Assembly (NCBI RefSeq): GCF_964019385.1
Contig: NC_088655.1
Coordinates: 5,249,458 to 5,313,457, forward strand
Length of the DNA: 64,000 nt
Source of the DNA: Sycon ciliatum
Taxonomy: Eukaryota > Porifera > Calcarea > Leucosolenida > Sycettidae
Direction of reading: 5' to 3'
The notes under the pieces were generated by a model. The model did no database searches. It was given only the letters and a program-made list of their open reading frames with translations, and was not told the DNA's origin. The position numbers were made by a program, and so were the translations under genes. Of the stretch, positions 50,512-59,429 are shown piece by piece; position 1 is the stretch's first letter, and each line of letters opens with the position of its first letter.

Positions 50512-50801
50512 GTACAGTACACGTCACCCCCCTCCTAGTTAGCATTGGTAAACCGTGACCAGGTGACCAGGAGGCCTACATGTACATGCAGGTGTGCCAG
50601 GTAGTCAAATACTACACAATGTCATCTTGCTAGTTTGTTTTCGCAAACACCTAGGTGTAGGTGACGATAGGTACTACTAGTAACTAGTAACAGTATGAAG
50701 TACGTGAATGCATTGTATTTTGCCCTTAGAAGAAGCTAGTGATAGTAGGTGCATGCAAGAAAGTCAAAATAGTGTTTGTTACGCATCAAGGTGTGATGAT
50801 A

Positions 50802-51211
50802 GGGAGGTTCCGGAGTACGATTTTTCGTGCCAAAATCCGTGGAGCCGCTACGGATATTTTATACGTCGTTTTCGAGCAGTGAAAAGTTCCGGGGTACGGA
50901 ATTTATGTGTTTGCCGTCATTGCCTAGGTTACGATCGCAAACACGTCACATTCCCGCGCTATGCCTTTATATTTTGAAAATTTGTACCGAAATCCAAACT
51001 TCCCGCGGAAAATCGATGTTTCTCGTACCAAATTTGGACGCGAAAAATCTTTCTGCACCCGATGACGCAAAATCTCCATAGGAAACACGGTTCGTATGAA
51101 AGCCAGTCCACACGGATTCTCCGTGCCGAAAAATCGTATGGAGCACGCCTGGAAAAAATCCGTAGCGCACATACGGATTTTGGCACGGAAAATCGTACCC
51201 CGGAACCTCTC
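50802..51211. mobile_element. TA-flanked MITE, 410 bp
   Basis: TA at 50800-50801 and 51212-51213 flank ~39-bp inverted repeats GRGAGGTTCCGGRGTACGAT (R at variable sites), continuing TTTYCGTGCCAAAATCCGT. Non-coding inside. Probably a Tc1/mariner-type derivative. Confidence 0.82.
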
Positions 51212-51622
51212 TACTGATAGCATGATGCGTACGTGCAAACAAATGTCATCATTGTCGTCAAAAATTAATACGTGAGAAGCAGAGATTAGGGGTGAAACAA
51301 TCATGCCTATACTTACGTTATAGTCGCACTCGATACTTGCAAGCCGTGCTTATCAAGTGCTGGGAAAGCTTTTCAGGCAGTGCAAATGCTGGAAACAGGC
51401 ACTTCAAGCCACTCGCACATTCCAAGTGCTCTGGTATCTGTGACCTCATTATTCTGATGTACTTCATTGTATTACTTCTCACAAAAGAGAGGAAAGTAGC
51501 AGCCATTCAGGTGAAGATATTCGCTGTAACCAACAACTCGGTCGAACATATAAAATAAGTAACCGATAGCCAATTTTCAGTGATCGTTTCATCCGAGTGG
51601 ACCGTATGCGTGTTAAAACAAA

Positions 51623-51973
51623 ATGGCGTCACGATTTATTGAAAGTGGTATAGTTGGTGGTACGAGTGTTCAAAACCATTTGAACTTCATACTGTTCGTC
51701 TTCTTTTTGACATGCTCTCTTTCCATCGTCCTTAGCTTTTGTTTTTTTGTGAGCTGTTTTGTCTTTCTCCTGTACCTCTGGGGGATGCCAAGTGATGGTT
51801 TTAATAACCTGGTGATGGCTGTGAGCGAGAGTTTGCCGATCGGCGTCGTCCTCGCCATAGCGATGAAAATACTAGTTACTGCGCACCTGGCAGATATCAC
51901 AACACCTCGGAGCGTCCAGGAGCAAAGGAATCGTGGGTTTTCACTGGAATCTAGTTCCTCCAGCATCGTGTAG
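51623..51973 (+). CDS. small hypothetical membrane protein ORF
   Basis: 116 codons from ATG to TAG. Residues ~21-55 (FILFVFFLTCSLSIVLSFCF and on) are strongly hydrophobic, enough for one or two membrane spans; a second span is likely at ~71-92 (LPIGVVLAIAMKILVTAHLA). A Ser-rich tail follows. No family was recognised, and no splice signals or neighbours support it. Chance T-rich sequence could give the same pattern, so confidence is low. Confidence 0.25.
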   Translation: MASRFIESGIVGGTSVQNHLNFILFVFFLTCSLSIVLSFCFFVSCFVFLLYLWGMPSDGFNNLVMAVSESLPIGVVLAIAMKILVTAHLADITTPRSVQEQRNRGFSLESSSSSIV

Positions 51974-53358
51974 CCCACCGTCGGTGAATGGTAGTCCAGA
52001 AAGGTCGAACCTGGTCTTCTGCAGCATCTCGCAGTCCTGCGAGGCACACTCACACTGAAAACGCCTGTCATGTATTCTACAACTTAATAGAGATCACGAA
52101 GTAGTGGATTCTATAGTGATGAGTCTATCCTGTACGCTGCAAAATACAAAGGAAATGTGACTGGTGTCTGTACACTGGACGCCAATATCCCAGTCTTCTC
52201 CTGCAGGATCTGTTTGGCATTGACATACCCGTATGCAGTGGGTCGACATTGGCCTGGTTTGGCAGCTATCTACCTGGGTGGATGTAGCAGGTTTGCATTG
52301 GCTTTTCGTCCAGTCCGACATTTTCTTGTAACTGTGAAGTACCGGGAGGGTTTGAGAGGTTTCTCATGCTGTGAACACATCTCGTCCTGGAAGTGCCGTC
52401 TCGCCGCTTCCTTGCTCTACAGTCGCGCTTATTTCGCTTTGTTTCGTGGTGCAGCTCAAAACCTGTCCCAAACAACTGTGAACTCGCAACATGGTATGGA
52501 CAAATTGCGCCACTCATGCTGGATGACTAAAACCGGGATAGTCGAGTAAGCGAGTTTACTCCCTGGGCCATGGCAAGATCTGTTCAGCGCGGGCTATTCC
52601 AACCTCCAAGTGCATAGTCACCGATCGATCCATGCGATGGTGGTTGACCTACAAAGAGCCAATGTCTATGAGTACTACTTTTGGATGCTGTCTACATGCA
52701 GTCAACAAAATCAAGGTACCTCAGTATGCCCCAGAATAGGGCATGTGCATCTATAGCATGACACAACAGGGGTTTTGGTGGCACATGTCAAACAAGCAGT
52801 AGCGACTAGTGCCAGCTACCTATTAGAGGCTAGCCGCTACAGTCTGTCACTGGAGATAATTATTATGTTCACTGTTTGGACTGAGCCCATCCATGATGCC
52901 CAATGTGTGTTCTGTTCCACATAATTATAACGTCCCATCGCATCAACCCTACTACACGCACATGTCGTCACTCTAGCATGACTTGTGTTTTTATTGTTTA
53001 TTTTGATTCTCACGATAAATAGAGCACAATAAACGTTAACTTGACCGAAGGATAAAGGCGACTGCAGATAGAGGAATACATCGAGGTACAGGTACCGGCA
53101 TCAATACAGTATCAGAGAGAAACAAACAAAAAGGAGAGGCACGCAGAAAAAACTCTCGTAAGCCCAAGTCTGAAGGGGGAAGTAGTTTATGAGGGATGAA
53201 TGCACTGTCCACGCTCATCTACACTGTTCGTGGAAATGCACACATACATACAATAATTATTATACAACACATCATGCACAGAACCGAACAATTTCATGTT
53301 CACACATGCAAGGACAAACTTGAACTTTAGTACCAAAAGCCGATACAGACAATATCCC

Positions 53359-53362
<4 letters not shown>
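51974..53362. other. no recognised gene
   Basis: A 130-codon plus-strand ORF at 52157-52549 is of unknown nature, with no motif seen. No tandem or inverted repeat stands out. Confidence 0.35.

Positions 53363-53432
<70 letters not shown>
53363..53432. repeat. CA microsatellite
   Basis: (AC)n of about 70 bp, followed at 53433-53457 by CTTGAC repeats (CCTTGA x4). The latter form the 3' tail of the LINE fragment on the minus strand. Confidence 0.95.
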
Positions 53433-53433
<1 letters not shown>

Positions 53434-54007
53434 TGACCTTGACCTTGACCTTGATCTTGCCCATTGCGTACGCAATGATAGCGAATGTCGGAAAGTTCAA
53501 GTGAGAACACGAGCGCAGAACTTGGCATGTCGTTTCAGGTCTCCTGGTCGACGAAATGGGCGTCCACAGACACATAGAAGAGGATCAGGAGCGGGCCTTG
53601 GCGGTGGGGTGCTACTCGCAACTCGTCTCCAGCCGGGACGATCTTGGCAACTCTCAAGCCACATGGTCATGCCGAGGTCCGCCAGGTCAGTCAACACCAC
53701 ATCTCGCCACCTCTTCTTCGGGCCGTGACGAGGACGGGGGGGGGGGGGGGCAGGCAGCTCGCCAAACAGCAATTGCTTCGGTGCGCGTGAGTCGTCCATC
53801 CTGCCGACGTGACCCAGCCAACGAAGCCGGTGGCGACGGATGATGCGAGTGATATCAGGGTCAACACCGAATGTAGCTGCTAATGTGGCCGCTGAGATCC
53901 GATCATCCCACTGTTGATGACGACCGATACCCACAATGTACCGAACACACTGATGGTGAAACGTGTTTAGCTTCTGGAGGTGGCTTGCCTTGGTGGACCA
54001 TACAAGA

Positions 54008-54008
<1 letters not shown>
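53433..54008 (-). mobile_element. LINE ORF2 C-terminal fragment with terminal zinc finger
   Basis: The minus strand encodes LNTFHHQCVRYIVGIGRHQQ, RHRLRWLGHVGRMDDSR and GPKKRWRDVVLTDLADLGM, the conserved C-terminal region after the RT of many LINEs. It ends in CVCGRPFRRPGDLKRHAKFC, a C2H2-like finger. A (AAGGTC)n-type tail follows at 53433-53457. A G12 run lies at 53739-53750. Both ends touch (CA)n tracts. 5' truncated and non-functional. Confidence 0.82.
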
Positions 54009-54055
<47 letters not shown>

Positions 54056-54164
54056 GTCCCATGTATGCGCCCGTGGCGAGAAAAGCACGCAAATCTATAA
54101 ATGCACTGGATGTGAACCGAAAGAATTTCTCTTATAGCAACGATAGCGGATCTGATTCTGAATG

Positions 54165-54214
<50 letters not shown>
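54009..54214. repeat. two CA microsatellites with a 114-bp spacer
   Basis: (AC)n at 54009-54054 and 54168-54214. The spacer has no recognised feature. Confidence 0.92.
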
Positions 54215-54215
<1 letters not shown>

Positions 54216-55017
54216 ACAATAATGCCCATCCGCAGATGATGGCAGGTCCTGTAATGACAGGCAGTGCTCAAACTAGCTGAAAAGACTGGTACCATGGTGC
54301 TAGGCGTTGTGACTGATTAAGGAAGTTAGGTGCAGTAGATATACGCCCAGGTGCTACATCAATCAAGCGGAAGATATCACTGCGCTGCATGTAGATCTAC
54401 AAGCACCAGCGGCTCCCGTGGGTGCTGATGAGTAGAGTACGACAAGCGTAAGACTCTGTTATGTAACACAAACTACCTAGCCCTTTGACGTGACACACTT
54501 CCCACTGAAACCTATTTAATTCCTGCGTCGGTTCTACATGTATCTCCCATCTTGGTTATAGCAATATGCCTCAGCCATGACACTTGCATTCATATTACGC
54601 ACAGTGTATTCCAGCGCTGATGTTATCTCCTCAAGCTTCGTGGTTGCAGCACTGCCTTGGCCTACATTACAATTACCCTATATATCTAGCGAATAGTAAT
54701 ATTATGTTTTATCGTCTGATGAGTGTTTTTTGAAACACGAAACTCGGAGTTGCGAGAAAGATTTTTGGTCTCTGTTGTTCTGCCCTGTGTGGTAAGCTCT
54801 GCCCTTTTTGAGGTATTGAGCACTTTTTGCAGCGAAGACTACAGACACTTTGTCTAGTTTTCGTTTATAAATAGATATCGATATTTACGGATGACCCCTA
54901 ATACTGACATACGAGAGAGCTTGGAAGCTCAGGGCCCTACGCTATGCTTTTTTGCCTTGATGACCTAGGCAAAACAGCATAGTACATTTTTCGTTTCTCC
55001 TATTTTTTTCCAAGACA
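54215..55017. other. no recognised gene
   Basis: AT-rich, background ORFs only. Confidence 0.35.
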
Positions 55018-55175
55018 TACCGTATTTCCCCTATTATTGGTCGCACCTTTTTACACTAAAATTCAGGGTGAAAAGGGGGTGCGACTTACAATCGAGCATG
55101 ACTTACTACTGAAGTTAATAATATCGAAACAATATTGCTCAAACCTGAAAATGGGGGTGCGACTTATAATCGCCA
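55018..55175. mobile_element. MITE end resembling the ACCGTATTT/GTGCGACTTATAATCG family
   Basis: ACCGTATTTCCCCTATTATT is followed by GTCGCACC and two inverted or direct copies of GGGGGTGCGACTTAYAATCG. Elements starting CCGTATTTyCC and containing GTCGCACC are common MITE-like repeats in animals. A right terminus was not found. Confidence 0.4.
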
Positions 55176-55176
55176 T

Positions 55177-55215
55177 GATTCCGTGATTTTCGGTTGGTTG
55201 CTTTTCTAGTGAACT
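55177..55215 (+). mobile_element. short segment matching the 3' UTR of RLE copy C
   Basis: ATGATTCCGTGATTTTCGGT... agrees at about 31 of 34 positions with 31502-31535 (ATGACTCCGTGATTTTCTGT...) in the 3' UTR of copy C. It could be a very short 5'-truncated insertion or a shared repeat. Confidence 0.4.
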
Positions 55216-55272
55216 CGCTATACATGTATTGATATTGTGAATCTGATAGACCAGGGATCCCCTCCACCAACG

Positions 55273-55791
55273 CTACGTGTATTGATTTTCTGCATGACCG
55301 TATCGTTTAAATCTGGCCGGAACGATCATCTCATGTTTGCTCGGGATTGACACTTTAGATGGCAGTTTCAACACTCCATAATCCGAACCCACAGTACTGA
55401 TTGAGTCGGGGGAAGTAGAAAAGAACATTCGCCCTTGTCCCGACGAAATGGTGCAAGGAATGTGGGAAAATACGTCCCGGCCAACAATACAATCACGTGG
55501 CAACCCCTTAACAATTCTTACCCGGTATCAACAGGTTGCATCCCCAAGTTCCAACTGAACAACTGCTGACGCCACGGCTTCTAGTGGTTGTCTGTTGGCA
55601 CCAATCATTTTCGGGCCTTGGTCAGAGGTTTCCTTTTCCAGCTCCTTAGGTAGGCGGTCGGCAAAATCCTCTGACAACAATGTAGCGGCGGATCCTGTAT
55701 CAATCACAGCGTTTACTGGACATCCATTCACCAGTCCAGGCACTAACATGTCCGCACGCTCACTCGCATGTTCAAAGAAGACAGAACACAT
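55273..55791 (-). pseudogene. retroelement aspartic protease fragment with an in-frame TGA
   Basis: The minus-strand frame has VNAVIDTGSAATLLSEDFADRLP (retropepsin active site DTGSA) and VQLELGDATC. A TGA at 55530-55528 follows, then the same frame continues IVKGLPRDCIVGRDVFSHIPC and MIVPARF. ILG/IVGRDVF is the usual second conserved block of such proteases. RT does not follow to the left. It is probably part of a minus-strand LTR-element remnant that starts near 57067. Confidence 0.65.
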
Positions 55792-55799
55792 AGATTAGG

Positions 55800-56900
55800 C
55801 TATTGTTTTCTGGCGCAGTCTAAGTTTTGCAGATACTGACTTCAACCCCAGGGTTCCAGTTCCCGGGAAAATCTACAAAAGCTCATGCAAACGACCTCCT
55901 GTCCTTTGCAGCACAACCTTGAAGCTGTGCTTTTTGTTAATAATGACAACTCTTGGAGTAAGTACTCCGACAGACTGAGAATCCTCAGAAAAGGGCACTA
56001 GACTAGAGCCATTTCGTCGCTAAAGAGCGGTAAAAACCGTGCTCTTCAGCTCTGCTCTTAATCCCCTGGGTAGTTTCTCTGACAATTTCCCAGGACATGG
56101 TGCATACTCCTCCAGCTCATAAAGTTCCAATGGGTCCCTCGGGATCATTGTGTTTTGAACCATTATGTTGGGGGTCTCGACGCCCAGAGCTTGGAAGATA
56201 ATCAATCAGGCTTCCGGTAAATTCCGGGCATAGTCATCGCAGAATTAGAGCTATCCGATCTCTAAAGAGCGGTAATAGCATAAACTATATCCCAGAGGCT
56301 AATTCATAGGTTTCTTCTGAGAACTCGCAAGGCCTAGGGCTCAGCAATAATCAAGCAATAATCAGTCTGCAATTAGCCACATGCCCAGAGGTAGCAAGTG
56401 CTGCAAAATGCGTCGATTTGCAACAAATACAGACTGGTGTATTTTTCCAATTTTCCTCACCGGCAAGGTCAGGGGACCAGTGAGGATCGCACTGTAGGGG
56501 CGTCGATTCCACTCCCACCGATGGGGCGGTAGAAACCCTACAACAATGGCTTCAGCTACAATAGCTTCACGAGCATGAGCAACTGCTGAGACAGCGCAGG
56601 AGGTAACAGCAGCTCTTTTTCACAGCACCTGCTGAACCATAAGGTCACAAACACAAAACCACAAAAACAAACACAAACCACAAAGACAGCAGGAAAACTG
56701 CTGCCACTGTGCCAGCTTCGTCATACAGGTCAAATTCTCCATTGACGCCATGATTAAACCCTTGACTTGGCGGTGCTCCACATCTGTTTCCAGAATGCGA
56801 ATGTCCATACCAAGTGACACAAACCAAAATATTGGATATGCGACGCCACGTGGAATTGTCGTCAAACTTAGGATCACGAGAAACAGCCCAAGAACAACCT
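55800..56900 (-). other. probable body of a decayed LTR retroelement, no domain recognised
   Basis: Only short frames. A ~30-bp motif containing CTAAAGAGCGGTAA occurs at 56004-56034 and again at 56245-56275. A minus-strand frame at 56205-56020 is unassigned. Confidence 0.3.
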
Positions 56901-56904
56901 TACC

Positions 56905-57067
56905 TTCTTCTTGATATTCTTGAGATCTCGTTCAAGTCCGGTCATTCGCGGATCGGGCAGCGGAAAATCCATACTGCCCGTCCATTCGAACGACCGGGGC
57001 ATCACAATGTCATAATCATCAATGTCTCTCTCGTTGACAGCACACAAGGTGTCGAATCCTGTTCACT
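56905..57067 (-). other. retroelement 5' region: putative primer site and open frame
   Basis: On the minus strand TGGCACAGTGAACAGGATTC (57067-57048) looks like a tRNA primer-binding site and resembles that of the Gypsy element. It leads into an open frame DDYDIVMPRSFEWTGSMDFP and LERDLKNIKKK ending at GTAAGG. It could instead be a spliced host exon with acceptor GTGAACAG. Confidence 0.35.
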
Positions 57068-57407
57068 GTGCCAAATGTCGTATCAGGCCGGCCCGGGGTT
57101 AGACCCCACGGCTGCGGTTCGACATGAACTAACTTACTAATAACCTTCACATTACAAGGCCGTGCAGTGGTGGCCACTTGGAGATAGTCCCACCAACAGA
57201 ATTACTCTTACGCACGCACGCACATATACCTAGACATACTCTCACACACACACTCAGGCATATACAGACACGTACACTCACACCAGCGTTCAGGTTTACT
57301 CACATCTTCAAAGGAGCTAACTTAGTTCAAGAAACGATACTGAGAGCACAAGGCAAGACAGACGAAATCCGAAGCTTCCGCCTGAAGGCGGAAGGTAAGA
57401 GATTCGC

Positions 57408-57610
57408 AGCTTGATCGCCTTCAGGTCCTGCAGAACCGAGCGGCGAGAGCGGTATACGGTTTGCCGCCTCACACCTCGGCCCAGCCTCTGCTCGAACGGA
57501 TGTCCCTGTACAGAGTTCGCGAGTGCTACGCCCAGAAGCGGCTCGTCCTGGTGTGGCGCTGTGTGAGTGGGAAAGCCAGCAGTGTTCTCCAGGACCTATT
57601 CTCACCATCA
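57408..57610 (+). mobile_element. LINE ORF2 C-terminal fragment, plus strand
   Basis: The frame reads LDRLQVLQNRAARAVYGLPP, RVRECYAQKRLVLVWRCVSG. This is the post-RT region of CR1/Jockey-type LINEs. It runs into CT- and GA-rich simple sequence (57601-57760). Confidence 0.75.
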
Positions 57611-57885
57611 GCTCTCTCTCTCTCGCTCTCTCTCCTCGTAGCTCTCTCCATTTTGAAATTCGCTTCCATAGAATTGGGCACCATTGCCCGTTTGGCCTTG
57701 CGAAGTAAAATAAAAATCAACAACAACAACAAGAGAGAGAGAGAGAGACAGACAGAAAGGCGATATTGCCATAATCATCTAACTACGGGCAGAGGAGGCT
57801 GATCCCCCGTACGAACTATAGGACAAATAATGACCCATGTTGCACCCGCATGCCGCATTGTACCAAAACTTAGCAAAAATATACC

Positions 57886-58658
57886 AAGAGTTCATAACCC
57901 CCAAGAGTGTGCAACGGGCATAGACCCAGCGCTCGGCGAAATTCTTAGATTACGTCATGCGCGGCTTGTCATCCGAAGTAAATTCAGGTTCTTTGGGATT
58001 TCTGGAAACTATACCCTGAACCGCTGCTAACTCAAGGCTGTAGCCTGGACTTTTCGAAGCTTTTTTTGAAGACATTTCGGACGTCAAGTCGACTCGTACT
58101 TTCTCAAAAACAAACTCTTTCTCCAAGAATCCATGGACATCGCGACAGGAAGAAGTGAGGACGCTGTTAAAAATATTACATTGCCGTCGAGGACAATCAT
58201 TCTGATAACTGTTCAACTCAGCCGTAAATGCTCCTTCGACGTATTCTCTCAAGTTCCTCACCCATTTGAAATCATCTTCGAGGAAAGCACCGGAAATATG
58301 CCGATGACCTGGGGAAGAAAATTTAATTGTTCTTGAAGAGACTGACTGCACTGGTGAAAGAAGAAGAAGAAGGCGATGAAGAGTGACCATTGCATCGAAA
58401 AAATAAATAATTTTGTCTTTAGGATCGTGTACTTTGTTTCACTTTTGCTTCTTGTCTTGAGGCTCGACTCAGACTAGGATCGCAGTTTAGGCAGTTTACC
58501 CTGGGGAAGCATCCTGGTTTGACTGTAAATTTTAGAAGAATTCATCGGCGTGACTCATCGCACTGCACCAAAAATGACGAAATGAAGGAATTCCGCCGAG
58601 CGGGCTTCCATACAGGGACTGAGCAGGAGTTGCACGCTCTTGGGGGTTATGAACTCTT
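57886..58658. mobile_element. TIR element (~773 bp) with internal ORF
   Basis: AAGAGTTCATAACCCCCAAG at 57886 is mirrored at 58658-58639, and imperfect inversion continues for about 100 bp (GCTCGGCGAAATTC versus GCTCGGCGGAATTC reversed). The target duplication is not clear. The interior holds the 146-codon ORF below. Confidence 0.75.
57950..58390 (-). CDS. unassigned 146-codon ORF inside the TIR element
   Basis: It starts at ATG 58390 with a hydrophobic N-terminus (MVTLHRLLLLLSPVQS) that could be a signal peptide. DDFKWVRNLREYVEGAF and a Cys pair in CPRRQCNIF follow. The C-terminal part lies within the left inverted repeat. No family was recognised; it may be a remnant of a transposase exon. 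Confidence 0.3.
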   Translation of the reverse strand: MVTLHRLLLLLSPVQSVSSRTIKFSSPGHRHISGAFLEDDFKWVRNLREYVEGAFTAELNSYQNDCPRRQCNIFNSVLTSSCRDVHGFLEKEFVFEKVRVDLTSEMSSKKASKSPGYSLELAAVQGIVSRNPKEPEFTSDDKPRMT

Positions 58659-58673
58659 AAGATCTTGATAATA

Positions 58674-59383
58674 GAGACCTTTTGCATTCCGAATTTCGAA
58701 ATGTTTTTCGACTGTGCTTTTCCGAACAAAGTGCGTGCCGAAAAACGGCATTTTCAGTGTTTTGCATTCCGAAAGTTGTTTTCGACTTCTATCGTTCCGT
58801 TCCCATGGGTTGTTATGCAGAGATAAAATGGCGGAAGTGTTGGTCGAGCAGTAGCAGGGTTTGATCCCTGATGGATTTTTCGTTACGCTACGAAATTTAG
58901 GGTCAGACGAGGCAAGCACTGTGGCAGTTTCCTCAAATCCTGTTGAGCCACGAACGAAGGGGTTGATGACAAACAGAAGCTGCCTGCACATAGTCAAATC
59001 CATGTGCAAGTCAAACCGGACTTGTGAACGGCCAGCAGAAGATGGGGAGGGCACAAATCCTACGGCTGTAGCTGCGGGCGGAGGGGGAGGTGAAGCAGAC
59101 GATGCAAGGCCAATGCTCCCGCTGCGCTTCAAGGAGGGCGGAGATGGGGAAGAAGACGATGTCGACATGCCTGAAGTAGAAAAACAAACTGCACGCAGGC
59201 CTTCCAAATTTGACATTGAAAATGTTCAAGCACCGAGCGCGGGAAAGAACATCAAAAAGCCGAAAAATTACTTTCGCGAATAATGAACTTTCGCCCCCAA
59301 ACTTCCGAAAGTTCGCCTACATTTTCGACTGTCAAAGTCAGGTTCCGAAAAATATTCCGAAATTCGTAAATGCAAAAGGTCTC
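58674..59383 (+). mobile_element. TA-flanked TIR element, 710 bp, with small acidic ORF
   Basis: TA at 58672-58673 and 59384-59385; terminal inverted repeats GAGACCTTTTGCATT then a partly matching GAATTTCGRAA. On the plus strand 58861-59283 is an open frame with a Gly/Glu/Asp-rich middle (EGGDGEEDDVDMPEVEK) and basic segments, without known motif. It directly neighbours the previous element. Tc1/mariner-like by target choice. Confidence 0.75.
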
Positions 59384-59429
59384 TAATGTGTATAAACTGT
59401 ATCACAAAGAGCGGGAGCAAGCTAAGAAA

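Noticed and set aside
53187..53575. Cys/Val repeat ORFs (VCVCVCV)
   Set aside because: Translation of (CA)n microsatellites.
57047..57130. tRNA gene (CGAATCC...TGCCA and GGGGTTAGACCCC)
   Set aside because: Only a 3'-half-like string is present, at the position of a retroelement primer site; no 5' half or anticodon arm was found.
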